NCBI GenBank assembly: GCA_017521485.1
Contig: JAFXCL010000005.1
Span: forward strand, 22,681 to 86,680
Reading direction: 5' to 3'
Origin: Oscillospiraceae bacterium
GTDB taxonomy: Bacteria > Bacillota > Clostridia > Oscillospirales > Oscillospiraceae
Length of the DNA: 64,000 bases
Part shown: piece by piece, positions 16,890 to 25,004 of the stretch
Position numbering within the stretch: the stretch's first letter is position 1
Layout of the letters: each line of letters starts with the position of its first letter
Notes under the pieces: model-generated
Database searches by the model: none
Told to the model about the DNA's origin: nothing
What the model saw: the letters and a program-made list of their open reading frames with translations, nothing else
Translations under genes and position numbers: made by a program

Positions 16890-16934
16890 GGGCGATTCAC
16901 GAATCGCCCGCGGGCGGTCATTGACCGCCCCTAC
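16886..16934. repeat. GTAGGGG...CCCCTAC two-hairpin element
   Basis: The 49-bp element is bounded by GTAGGGG and CCCCTAC. Inside are CGATT-CACG-AATCG, the palindromic CCCGCGGG and CGGTC-ATT-GACCG. The closest relatives are 27109-27156 and 61613-61662, which share the frame but have different arms. Confidence 0.85.
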
Positions 16935-16956
16935 ATCCTCAAAAATGCATAGTTTT

Positions 16957-16990
16957 AGGGCGCGTTGCTGTTGCAACGCGCCCTTTCTGT
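16957..16990. terminator. Hairpin terminator between convergent genes
   Basis: AGGGCGCGTTGC (16957-16968) pairs with GCAACGCGCCCT (16973-16984), loop TGTT, then TTCTG on the plus strand. The U-run is short in both directions, so efficiency is uncertain. Confidence 0.6.
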
Positions 16991-16994
16991 TCGC

Positions 16995-17903
16995 TCAAGG
17001 ATTCAAAGTGACGGTTTCCTTTGCAAGATCATCTGCCAGCAGGTCGTTGCTGTCATATGCGCGGATCGTAAGTTCAATGGTTTGAATCTCTGTGATCCCA
17101 TTTTCTTCCAAGGTGGTATCACTCCAAGATATAGAACTAAAGGCACATTTCCCCGTATCCACTTCATTGGCAAAGAATGGATCTGCCATAAAGCCATTAA
17201 CAGAAACATCTTCCACAGTAAACATAACCGTTTTGTCCGTTTTGTTTACGAAGAACACCTTTGCCGTATAGCCCCAAAGGTCATCTTCTTCATAACCAGT
17301 CACAATGGCGGTTACATTTTCATTATCGATCAGGACAGTGTCTGTATCCTGAGTGGTTCTGACAAAGGTCTTTGCATTTTCTTCTCCGTAGGGATAAATG
17401 TGCACTGTCTGCTCAGCCACCGGATCTGCCATCCAATCGTTGGAGTCATAGACCCAGAAATTCAGTTCAATATCTGTATAATTTCCAATAGCCTCTGGAA
17501 CAGCACTGTCCAGCCAAGAAATATGCTCATTTGCTTTCTTTCCGGGTGCAACTTCAGCAGCAAACAGAGGGTCAGCCATTACCCCATTAATAGAAGCGGA
17601 TTTTACAGAGAACATATAGGTCTTATCTGCAGATTTATTTTCCAGATAGGCATTGAGTGTATAGCCGAAGAGAGCATCCTCGTCAATGGATGTGATCTTA
17701 ATGGTGCATTGATCGTTATCCACAACTGTCACTTCTTCAAAAGAAATTTCCCCTGCCTGTGTTTGTGCAGGCAAAGTGGTTTCGCTGGGCGCAGCGGTTG
17801 CGCCGCTACCGCTGTTTCCGGTAGGTGCAGGGGGTGTTGCACTGCAGGCTGCGAAAGAGAACAGCAGTACAATTGCCAATATGGTTGCAGTAATTCTTTT
17901 CAT
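16995..17903 (-). CDS. Lipoprotein with two tandem copies of an unknown domain
   Basis: A secreted lipoprotein of about 302 residues with signal sequence and lipobox (FAAC, lipidated Cys near residue 20), then a Pro/Thr/Ser-rich linker. Two homologous domains follow (about 55-170 and 175-300). Each has the pattern D..C/V.IxxxxED.LxGYTxxxxxxNKTDKTxMFxVxxxSxNGxMADPxFAxEVxxGKxAxxxISW. I do not recognise a named family with confidence; immunoglobulin-like beta folds are possible. The ATG at 17903 has AAAGGAG at 8 nt, and the ATG 6 nt upstream is too close to that site. It is transcribed divergently from an XRE regulator. Confidence 0.78.
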   Translation of the reverse strand: MKRITATILAIVLLFSFAACSATPPAPTGNSGSGATAAPSETTLPAQTQAGEISFEEVTVVDNDQCTIKITSIDEDALFGYTLNAYLENKSADKTYMFSVKSASINGVMADPLFAAEVAPGKKANEHISWLDSAVPEAIGNYTDIELNFWVYDSNDWMADPVAEQTVHIYPYGEENAKTFVRTTQDTDTVLIDNENVTAIVTGYEEDDLWGYTAKVFFVNKTDKTVMFTVEDVSVNGFMADPFFANEVDTGKCAFSSISWSDTTLEENGITEIQTIELTIRAYDSNDLLADDLAKETVTLNP

Positions 17904-17929
17904 TTTCATATCTCCTTTTAGAATTAATT

Positions 17930-17999
17930 ATAACCGCGTGGTTATACTTCTCTGTGATTATACATTCTTCGTGGTACGATGTCAACACCAAACGGTTAT
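17930..17999. promoter_or_regulatory. Candidate operator pair for the XRE regulator
   Basis: ATAACC-GCGT-GGTTAT (17930-17945) is a 6-bp-arm inverted repeat. A related sequence lies in opposite orientation at 17988-17999, reading ATAACCGTTTGG on the minus strand, 10/12 identical to the first. Both are in the gap between the divergent lipoprotein and regulator genes. Confidence 0.45.
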
Positions 18000-18016
18000 G
18001 AAAGAAGGTCGTCTGT

Positions 18017-18241
18017 GTGGACAATTACTACCCCAGATTGAAAGATCTTCGGGAAGATCACGATCTTTCTCAACAGGAAGTTTCCGATTATCTTGGTATG
18101 AAACAACCCCAGTACAGCCGCTACGAGCGGGGATTACGGGATGTGCCAACAGATGTTCTGATCCGTCTTGCCCGGTTATACAAAACCTCCACGGACTATA
18201 TTTTAGGCCTGACAAACAATTCTAAACCTCATTATCAATAA
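18017..18241 (+). CDS. XRE-family helix-turn-helix regulator
   Basis: A 74-residue protein that is almost wholly one HTH_3 (Cro/cI) domain: LKDLREDHDLSQQEVSDYLG, then MKQPQYSRYERG as recognition helix and the typical end STDYILGLTN. It has no sensor domain. The start is GTG 18017 with AGAAGG 9 nt upstream, and an in-frame TGA at 17999 excludes longer forms. It is divergent from the two-domain lipoprotein gene, and the shared gap holds candidate operators, so it probably regulates that gene and itself. Confidence 0.88.
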   Translation: MDNYYPRLKDLREDHDLSQQEVSDYLGMKQPQYSRYERGLRDVPTDVLIRLARLYKTSTDYILGLTNNSKPHYQ

Positions 18242-18282
18242 AAAGAGGCTGTAAAATAACGTGTATATAAATTCATAAGAAA

Positions 18283-18353
18283 CGGCGGGAGCAAGCCCCC
18301 GCCCTACAAAGGTGTACGATTGCACTGCGTAGGGCGGGGGCTTGCTCCCGCCG
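18283..18353. repeat. 25-bp perfect inverted repeat (GTAGGGCGGGGGC type)
   Basis: Arms 18283-18307 and 18329-18353 are perfect reverse complements over 25 bp around a 21-bp spacer that starts AAAGGTGTA. The sequence CCCGCCCTACAAAGGTGTA recurs at 40426-40444, so both derive from one mobile or recombining element. Confidence 0.85.
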
Positions 18354-18454
18354 CAAAACAGGCTTTATAAATCTGCAAAGAATAATTATGCGTTTCTTTA
18401 CTGCCCATTCTTTATTCACTTCATCCCTTGAAACTGCCGGGAAGGAGGTGTATA

Positions 18455-18487
18455 ATGTGGTTATTGCTGAAAAGGAGTATACTATGA
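18455..18487 (+). CDS. 10-codon leader peptide coupled to the ECF gene
   Basis: A very strong site, GGAAGGAGGTG (18440-18450), precedes ATG 18455. The frame encodes MWLLLKRSIL and its TGA overlaps the ATG of the next gene (ATGA at 18484-18487). The arrangement suggests translational coupling or a regulatory leader peptide. It is too short to recognise by homology. Confidence 0.5.
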   Translation: MWLLLKRSIL

Positions 18488-19044
18488 ATAAAAAAGTTCT
18501 TTGGATCACCCAAACGGCAGCTATGCTTGCCCTTTTGGTGGCGCTGCAGGCACTGACAAAACCCTTTGGTCAGTATGTCACCGGCTCTTGTGTCAACGGT
18601 GTACTGGCAATCACCGCACTGGTTGTAGGTATGAGCGGCGGGATTACTGTGGCGCTGATCAGTCCTGTGTGTGCATTTTTGCTTGGCATCGCCCCCAACT
18701 TTGTAACGGTTCTTCCCATTATGGCAGGCAATGTGTGCTTTGTGGTACTGCTGCGGCTGATCGCCGGCAGCAACGGCAGACCCATCTGGCGGCAGCCGGT
18801 GGCACTGGTGGCAGCGGCAAGTGCAAAATTTGCCGTGCTGTATTTCCTGGTCGTTAAAGTGATCTGCGGTGTTGCTTCCGGGGCATTGCTGGGGCAGAAG
18901 CTCGGTTCTATCGTGGTGCTTGCACCCCCCATGCTGCAGAAGCTGCCTGCTATGTTCACATTCCCCCAGCTGTTTACTGCTCTTATCGGCGGCGGTGTCG
19001 CCCTGCTGATTACACCTGTCCTCCGTAGAGCGCTACGCAAATAA
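18484..19044 (+). CDS. ECF transporter S-component-like membrane protein
   Basis: A 186-residue protein with five to six membrane helices, similar in size and pattern to substrate-capture (S) subunits of energy-coupling-factor importers. Features are an N-terminal ALLVALQALTKPFGQYVTGS, NGVLAITALVVG and GNVCFVVLLRLI. No EcfA/EcfT genes are nearby, so it would use a shared energising module. The ligand is unknown. AAAGGAG is 6 nt before ATG 18484. A longer in-frame start at 18388 lacks a ribosome site and overlaps repeat DNA. Confidence 0.72.
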   Translation: MNKKVLWITQTAAMLALLVALQALTKPFGQYVTGSCVNGVLAITALVVGMSGGITVALISPVCAFLLGIAPNFVTVLPIMAGNVCFVVLLRLIAGSNGRPIWRQPVALVAAASAKFAVLYFLVVKVICGVASGALLGQKLGSIVVLAPPMLQKLPAMFTFPQLFTALIGGGVALLITPVLRRALRK

Positions 19045-19108
19045 GCTTACAATCTGCGCCCAAACGAAAAAAACTTAGGAATTCCTACTATTTCTCCCAC
19101 ATTTTTCG

Positions 19109-19137
19109 TTGACTTTGCCGCCCAAAAGTGTTATGCT
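19109..19137 (+). promoter_or_regulatory. Promoter of the T-box controlled operon
   Basis: TTGACT (19109-19114) and TATGCT (19132-19137) are separated by 17 bp, just upstream of the T-box leader. Confidence 0.65.
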
Positions 19138-19143
19138 ATCGGA

Positions 19144-19408
19144 AATAGCATTATTCATCAACGCAATGACGAAAACCAGTACGCGCCCTGTTCTTTTCCA
19201 GAGAGTTGCCGTTTGGTGCAAGGCAACAAAAGATGAGCGCCGAATTCCTTTCCGAGCGGCTTTGCTGAAAAGATCAGTAGGCGAAGACGGGTACGCCCGA
19301 TACAGCGTTACGGTCTGTTAGGACCGGTTGAGGCTGCGAAAGCAGCAAACTGAGGTGGTACCACGGGATATTACTCGTCCTCTGCATTTTTTGCAGAGGG
19401 CTTTTTTC
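19144..19408 (+). ncRNA. T-box leader, specifier UUC (tRNA-Phe)
   Basis: The leader carries the AG-bulge AGAGAG (about 19200-19205) and the distal-loop GGTG (19215-19218). The specifier segment GAA-TTC-CTTTCCGAGC places UUC at 19245-19247, in the usual GAA-NNN position before the CGAGC side of stem I. The T-box core TGAGGTGGTACCACG lies at 19351-19365, and a terminator stem CCTCTGCA/TGCAGAGG with a T-run at 19379-19408. The UGG of GGTGG that pairs with the tRNA acceptor end is intact. Uncharged tRNA-Phe should prevent termination and switch the downstream operon on. Confidence 0.88.
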
Positions 19409-19433
19409 ATACTAAAGGAGTTGTAAATTATAT

Positions 19434-21071
19434 ATGGTTATCACAGATTATCTGGAACGAAATGCCCGGCTTTACAGTGCAGAAACGGCACTGGTGGAGA
19501 TCAACCCCTCCGAGGAGCGGGATAATGCCGTCACCTGGCGGGATTTTAACCTGATCGAAAACGCCAACCCCGACGCACCCTATCGCCGGGATATGAGCTG
19601 GAAGGATTTTGACCGGCGGGCAAACCGCTTTGCCAATCTGCTTCTCAGCCGTGGCCTGAAGAAGGGCACTAAGGTCGCCATTTTGCTGATGAACTGCTTA
19701 GAATGGCTTCCCATTTACTTTGGTATTCTTAAGGCCGGCTGTATCGCTGTGCCTATGAACTTCCGCTACGCCTCCGATGAGATCGAGTACTGTCTGGACC
19801 TGGCAGATGTGGATGTGCTGGTATTCGGACCGGAATTTGTCAGCCGGATCGATGCCATCGAACATAAGCTAGGCTTTTTGAAAATGATGTTCTTCGTGGG
19901 CAGAAACTGCCCCGAATACGCAGAGGACTGTATGCGGCTGATCGGCTTCTGTTCCTCCAGCGCACCTCCGGTGGCGCTGACAGAGGACGACCACGCAGCC
20001 ATCTACTTCTCCTCCGGTACTACCGGCTTCCCCAAGGCAATTTTGCACGATCACCGCTCCTTAAACTGCGCCTGTATGGTGGAGCAGAACCACCACGGCC
20101 AGACCCGGCAGGACACCTTCCTGTGCATCCCGCCTCTGTACCACACCGGCGCAAAAATGCACTGGTTCGGCTCTCTGCTGTCCGGCAGTAAGGCTGTGCT
20201 TCTGCGGGGCGTAAAGCCCGAGTGGATATTGCGGGCAGTGACCGAAGAAAAATGCACCATTGTCTGGCTGCTTGTGCCCTGGGCGCAGGATCTATTAGAT
20301 GCAGTAGAGTCCGGACGGATTAACCTTAATGACTATTATCTGGATCAGTGGCGGCTGATGCACATTGGCGCTCAGCCTGTTCCTCCCAGCCTCATTCGCC
20401 GCTGGATGGAGCTGTTCCCCCATCACCAGTACGATACCAACTACGGCCTTTCCGAATCCATCGGACCGGGCTGTGTCCATCTTGGCGTGGAAAACACCCA
20501 CAAGGTGGGCGCTATTGGCAAGCCCGGTTATCTGTGGGAAACCAAGATCATCGATGAGACCGGCAACGAGGTTCCCCAGGGCGAAGTGGGCGAGCTGGCG
20601 GTCCGGGGTCCCGGCGTGATGCTTTGCTACTACAAAAACCCCGAAGCCACCAACGAAGTCCTGAAGGGCGACTGGCTCTGGACCGGCGATATGGCTCGTA
20701 TGGACGAAGACGGCTTCATCTATCTGGTTGACCGGAAAAAGGATGTGGTCATCTCCGGCGGCGAAAACCTGTATCCTGTCCAGATCGAGGACTTCCTCCG
20801 GGGCTTTGACAAGATCAAGGATGTGGCAGTCATCGGTCTGCCTGACCCCCGTCTGGGTGAGATCGCTGCCGCGATTATTGAAGTGAAAGAGGGCGTTACC
20901 TGCACCGAGGCAGAAATTAACGAATTCTGCGCCTCTATGCCCCGGTACAAGCGTCCCAGAAAGATTATTTTCGACAAGATTCCCAGAAATCCCACCGGCA
21001 AGATCGAAAAGCCGGTGCTCCGGGAAAAATACTGTCATGGCCGTCTGGTGGAAAGCCAGATTACCGGTTAA
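19434..21071 (+). CDS. AMP-forming acyl/aryl-CoA ligase
   Basis: A 545-residue adenylate-forming ligase that activates a carboxylic acid as acyl-AMP and then acyl-CoA. Core motifs are A3 IYFSSGTTGFPK, A5 NYGLSES, A7 TGDMARMDEDGF, A8 DRKKDVVISGGENLYP and the C-terminal PTGKIEKP with the catalytic Lys. The N-terminal region has an insertion (IENANPDAPYRRDM). It is the first gene behind the Phe T-box and lies with IorAB and a PaaK homologue, so an arylacetate is a likely substrate; a fatty acid cannot be excluded. AAAGGAG lies about 13 nt upstream, a long spacing. Confidence 0.88.
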   Translation: MVITDYLERNARLYSAETALVEINPSEERDNAVTWRDFNLIENANPDAPYRRDMSWKDFDRRANRFANLLLSRGLKKGTKVAILLMNCLEWLPIYFGILKAGCIAVPMNFRYASDEIEYCLDLADVDVLVFGPEFVSRIDAIEHKLGFLKMMFFVGRNCPEYAEDCMRLIGFCSSSAPPVALTEDDHAAIYFSSGTTGFPKAILHDHRSLNCACMVEQNHHGQTRQDTFLCIPPLYHTGAKMHWFGSLLSGSKAVLLRGVKPEWILRAVTEEKCTIVWLLVPWAQDLLDAVESGRINLNDYYLDQWRLMHIGAQPVPPSLIRRWMELFPHHQYDTNYGLSESIGPGCVHLGVENTHKVGAIGKPGYLWETKIIDETGNEVPQGEVGELAVRGPGVMLCYYKNPEATNEVLKGDWLWTGDMARMDEDGFIYLVDRKKDVVISGGENLYPVQIEDFLRGFDKIKDVAVIGLPDPRLGEIAAAIIEVKEGVTCTEAEINEFCASMPRYKRPRKIIFDKIPRNPTGKIEKPVLREKYCHGRLVESQITG

Positions 21072-21103
21072 GCTGCAACTGTTTTTTACATAATAGAAAG
21101 ACT

Positions 21104-22669
21104 GTGATTACTTTGGATTTACTTATCAAGCTTCCAATGCTCATAATTTTCTTTGGCATTATGATCGGCATTGGAATATACTGCAAAAAACATTCTACCA
21201 ATGTGGATGGCTTTGTGCTGGGCGGCCGCAGTGTCGGCCCGTGGCTGACTGCCTTTGCCTACGGCACATCCTATTTCTCTGCCGTTGTATTTGTAGGCTA
21301 TGCAGGCCAGTTTGGCTGGAAATACGGCATTGCCGCCACTTGGGCAGGCATCGGCAACGCCCTGATCGGCTCGCTGATGGCTTGGGCGATCTTAGGCCGC
21401 CGCACCCGGGTGATGACCCAGCACTTAGACAGCGCTACTATGCCCCAGTTCTTTAGTAAGCGCTTTGACAGCAACGGATTAAAGCTTGCCGCCTCTGCAA
21501 TCATCTTTATCTTCTTAATCCCCTACACTGCTTCCCTGTATAACGGTCTGAGCCGTCTGTTCGGTATGGCATTTAATATCGACTATGGGGTCTGTGTGAT
21601 CGTTATGGCAATCATCACTGCCATCTATGTGATCGCCGGCGGCTATATGGCCACTGCTATCAACGACTTTATTCAGGGTCTAATTATGATCGTGGGTATT
21701 ATTGCGGTGATTGCTGCTGTGCTGAAGGGTCAGGGCGGCTTTATGGAAGCACTAAGCCGGTTAGGACAGGTTTCCGATCCGGAGGTTTCCAATATCCCCG
21801 GCGTATTCAACTCCTTCCTGGGTCCCGACCCCAAAAACTTATTGGGTGTGGTGATCCTCACCTCTCTTGGCACTTGGGGACTTCCCCAGATGGTGCAGAA
21901 GTTCTATGCTATCAAAAGTGAAAAGGCGATCAACAAGGGAATGATCATTTCCACTGTGTTTGCCTTGATCGTGGCTGGGGGCTGTTATTTCTTAGGCGGC
22001 TTCGGTCGGCTGTTCTCGAGCCGGGTGGATGTGGCTACAGAAGGCTTTGATGCTATTATCCCCGTAATGCTTTCTGACCTGTCTCCGTTTCTCATTTCCG
22101 TGGTAGTCATTTTAGTGCTGTCTGCCTCTATGTCTACCCTGTCCTCTCTGGTGCTGACCTCCAGCTCCACCCTGACACTGGATTTCATTAAAGGAAATCT
22201 GGTAAAGAAAATGGATGAAAAGCGCCAGCTTCTGACGATCCGTTTGCTGATCGTTGTGTTTATTCTCATTTCCGTTGTGCTGGCACTGATCCAGTACAAT
22301 TCCAGTGTGACTTTTATTGCTCAGCTGATGGGCATTTCCTGGGGTGCGCTGGCAGGTGCGTTCCTCGCCCCGTTCCTTTATGGTCTTTACTGGAAGAAAA
22401 CCACGAAAGCCGCTGTGTGGGTAAGTTTCCTGTTCTCTACAGTGGTTATGCTGTGTAATATTTTCTTCCCCCAATACTTCCCAGCCCTTTTGCGGACGCC
22501 CATCAATGCCGGTGTTTTCTGTATGCTAGCTGGACTGATCTTAGTTCCCGCGGTCAGTCTCTTTACAAAGAAACCCGATGGGGCGCATATCCAGCAGGTG
22601 TTCTCCTGCTATGACCGCACCGTAACCGTATCCGTAACCGATTCTATTGGTGAATCCAAGGAGGTATAA
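21104..22669 (+). CDS. Sodium:solute symporter (SSS/SLC5 family)
   Basis: A 521-residue integral membrane protein with about 13 helices. Family features include the early FVLGGRSVGPWLTAFAYGTSYFSAV, WAGIGNALIGSLMAW and the later SASMSTLSSLVLTSSSTLTLDF with the Na2-site Ser/Thr residues. SSS members carry acetate, proline, pantothenate and, for PaaL, phenylacetate. Its place between two acyl-CoA ligase modules points to uptake of an aromatic or other organic acid. The start is probably GTG 21104 with a weak AGAAAG site, so coupling to the gene upstream is likely. Confidence 0.88.
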   Translation: MITLDLLIKLPMLIIFFGIMIGIGIYCKKHSTNVDGFVLGGRSVGPWLTAFAYGTSYFSAVVFVGYAGQFGWKYGIAATWAGIGNALIGSLMAWAILGRRTRVMTQHLDSATMPQFFSKRFDSNGLKLAASAIIFIFLIPYTASLYNGLSRLFGMAFNIDYGVCVIVMAIITAIYVIAGGYMATAINDFIQGLIMIVGIIAVIAAVLKGQGGFMEALSRLGQVSDPEVSNIPGVFNSFLGPDPKNLLGVVILTSLGTWGLPQMVQKFYAIKSEKAINKGMIISTVFALIVAGGCYFLGGFGRLFSSRVDVATEGFDAIIPVMLSDLSPFLISVVVILVLSASMSTLSSLVLTSSSTLTLDFIKGNLVKKMDEKRQLLTIRLLIVVFILISVVLALIQYNSSVTFIAQLMGISWGALAGAFLAPFLYGLYWKKTTKAAVWVSFLFSTVVMLCNIFFPQYFPALLRTPINAGVFCMLAGLILVPAVSLFTKKPDGAHIQQVFSCYDRTVTVSVTDSIGESKEV

Positions 22670-22674
22670 AGAAT

Positions 22675-24411
22675 ATGAAAACACTGATGCTTGGCAACGA
22701 AGCCGTTGCCAGAGGTCTTTTTGAAGCCGGCTGCAGCTTTATTTCCAGCTACCCCGGCACCCCCAGCACAGAGATCACCGAATGTGCTGCCCTCTATAAG
22801 GAAATGTACGCCGAGTGGGCGCCCAACGAAAAGGTAGCTATGGAAGCCGCTTTCGGCGCAAGCTTAGCCGGTAAGCGCAGCTTCTGTGCCATGAAGCACG
22901 TAGGTCTGAATGTGGCTGCCGACCCCCTGTTTACCATCGGTTATACCGGCGTGAACGGTGGTATGGTGATCGGTGTTGCAGACGATGCAGGTATGCACTC
23001 CTCTCAAAACGAGCAGGACTCCCGCCACTATGCCCGGGCATCCAAGATCCCCATGCTGGAGCCCTCTGATTCTGCGGAAGCCCTGGCATTTACCAAGCTG
23101 GCTTATGACCTGTCTGAGGAGTTTGACACCCCGGTGTTTATCAAGATGTGTACCCGGGTTGCCCACTCTCAGAGCATTGTAGAGCCGTCAAGCCGGATCG
23201 AGGTCAGTAAGACATACGAAAAGACCCCCCAGAAGTACATTATGATGCCCGGCAACGCAAAGCTCCGCCATCCCATTGTGGAAGCGCGCACCCGCAAGCT
23301 GATCGCTTGGGCAGAAACCTGTGAAATCAACCGCGTTGAAGCGGGTGCTGACCGCTCTATGGGTATCATCACCTCCTCCACCTCCTATCAGTATGTGAAG
23401 GAAGTGTGCGGTGACAAATATCCCGTTTTGAAGCTGGGTATGATCTGGCCTCTACCGGAAAAGAAGATCATCGACTTTGCAAAGAGTGTGGACACTCTGG
23501 TGATCGTGGAGGAGCTGGACAGCTTTATCGAAAACCACTGCCGCCAGTTAGGTCTTGATTGCATCGGCAAGGAGAAGTTCTCCTGCATTGGCGAATTTTC
23601 TCAGAATTTGGTTGCAGAAAAGCTGGGTGTGGATACCGTTGCCGGCACAAAGCTGGATGCTGCCATCCCGCCTCGTCCTCCTGTGATGTGTGCAGGCTGC
23701 CCCCACAGAGGCCTGTTCTACACTCTGGCAAAGAATAAGGTGACTGCTTTGGGCGATATTGGCTGTTATACCTTGGGCGCTGTGCCTCCCCTGGCGGCTC
23801 TGGACACCACCATTTGTATGGGCGCGTCCATTTCCGGTCTTCACGGCTTTACCAAGGCTGGCGGTGCGGATGAAAAGAAAGCAGTTGCCGTCATTGGCGA
23901 CTCCACCTTTATGCACTCCGGTATGACCGGTCTTGTGAATATGGCTTACAACGAGTCTAATGGCACGGTCATCATTGTAGACAACTCCATTACCGGTATG
24001 ACCGGTCATCAGCAGAACCCCACCACTGGCTTCAATCTGAAAGGCGACCCCTGCACCAAGATCGATCTGGAATCCTTCTGCCGGGCAATCGGCATCCGCC
24101 GTGTCCGTGTGGTCGATCCTTACGACCTGAAGCAGTGTGACGAGGCGATCAAGGAAGAAACCGCGGCTGATGAGCCTTCTGTAATTATCTCCCGCCGTCC
24201 CTGTGCTCTCTTAAAATATGTTAAGCACAAAAAGCCCATTATCGCCGACCCCAATAAGTGCGTTGGCTGTAAGGCTTGTATGAAGATCGGCTGCCCTGCG
24301 ATCAGCATCTCCGGTGGCAAGGCAACCATCGACAACACCCTCTGCACCGGCTGCGGTGTCTGCGCTCAGCTGTGTAAGCTGGATGCGCTGCAGGCAGCAA
24401 AGGAGGTATAA
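22675..24411 (+). CDS. iorA: Indolepyruvate:ferredoxin oxidoreductase, alpha subunit
   Basis: The large subunit (578 residues) interconverts aryl-2-oxo acids plus CoA with arylacetyl-CoA plus CO2, using ferredoxin. N-terminal pyrimidine-binding domain: GNEAVARGLFEAG and SSYPGTPSTEI. TPP domain: MCAGCPHRGLFYTL, GDIGCYTLG and GDSTFMHSG with NSITGMTGHQ. The last 50 residues hold two 4Fe-4S motifs, CVGCKACMKIGCP and CTGCGVCAQLCK. GGAGG (22661-22665) is 9 nt before the ATG. iorB follows 3 nt later. Confidence 0.96.
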   Translation: MKTLMLGNEAVARGLFEAGCSFISSYPGTPSTEITECAALYKEMYAEWAPNEKVAMEAAFGASLAGKRSFCAMKHVGLNVAADPLFTIGYTGVNGGMVIGVADDAGMHSSQNEQDSRHYARASKIPMLEPSDSAEALAFTKLAYDLSEEFDTPVFIKMCTRVAHSQSIVEPSSRIEVSKTYEKTPQKYIMMPGNAKLRHPIVEARTRKLIAWAETCEINRVEAGADRSMGIITSSTSYQYVKEVCGDKYPVLKLGMIWPLPEKKIIDFAKSVDTLVIVEELDSFIENHCRQLGLDCIGKEKFSCIGEFSQNLVAEKLGVDTVAGTKLDAAIPPRPPVMCAGCPHRGLFYTLAKNKVTALGDIGCYTLGAVPPLAALDTTICMGASISGLHGFTKAGGADEKKAVAVIGDSTFMHSGMTGLVNMAYNESNGTVIIVDNSITGMTGHQQNPTTGFNLKGDPCTKIDLESFCRAIGIRRVRVVDPYDLKQCDEAIKEETAADEPSVIISRRPCALLKYVKHKKPIIADPNKCVGCKACMKIGCPAISISGGKATIDNTLCTGCGVCAQLCKLDALQAAKEV

Positions 24412-24414
24412 AAG

Positions 24415-24987
24415 ATGAAAACACAGAATATTATGATCGTTGGCGTTGGTGGTCAGGGAAGCTTGCTTGCCTCTAAGCTGCTGGGCCGTATGCTGCTGCA
24501 AAAGGGCTATGACATCAAGGTCTCCGAGGTTCACGGTATGAGCCAGCGGGGCGGCAGTGTGGTTACTTATGTTCGCTTCGGTGACAAGGTCTACTCCCCC
24601 GTGATCGACAAGGGCGAGGCGGATTTCATTGTTTCCTTTGAGCTTCTGGAAGCTGCCCGCTGGACAGAGTACTTAAAGCCCGGCGGCAAGATCGTTGTAA
24701 ACACCCAGCAGATCTCTCCTATGCCGGTCATTACCGGTGCGGCGGAGTATCCCCAGGGTCTTGCAGAGCAAATGAAGTCTGCCGGACTTAACGTAGATGC
24801 TTTCGATGCACTGGCACTGGCTCAGCAGGCCGGTTCTTCCAAGGCAGTAAACATCGTGCTGATGGGTCACCTGTCCAAGAACTTCGACTTTACCGAGGAA
24901 GAGTGGATGGATGCTATCGAAAAGAGTGTTCCCGCCAAATTCCTAGAGCTGAACAAAACCGCATTCCGCCTTGGCCGCAATGCCTAA
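24415..24987 (+). CDS. iorB: Indolepyruvate:ferredoxin oxidoreductase, beta subunit
   Basis: The small (gamma-domain) subunit, 190 residues, with the family start NIMIVGVGGQGSLLASKLLG and the block VSEVHGMSQRGGSVVTYVR. It binds IorA to form the functional enzyme. GGAGG ends 11 nt before the ATG, inside the end of iorA, so the two genes are coupled. Confidence 0.95.
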   Translation: MKTQNIMIVGVGGQGSLLASKLLGRMLLQKGYDIKVSEVHGMSQRGGSVVTYVRFGDKVYSPVIDKGEADFIVSFELLEAARWTEYLKPGGKIVVNTQQISPMPVITGAAEYPQGLAEQMKSAGLNVDAFDALALAQQAGSSKAVNIVLMGHLSKNFDFTEEEWMDAIEKSVPAKFLELNKTAFRLGRNA

Positions 24988-25004
24988 AAAGGAGGCTATG
25001 ACAA

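Noticed and set aside
18388-18483. N-terminal extension of the ECF S-component to 18388
   Set aside because: It has no ribosome site at that start and overlaps the leader-peptide signals; ATG 18484 has a good AAAGGAG and a typical S-component N terminus.
19144-19408. Leader read as a Glu T-box because GAA precedes TTC
   Set aside because: In T-box stem I the codon follows a conserved GAA, and the downstream genes act on aromatic compounds, so UUC (Phe) is the better reading.
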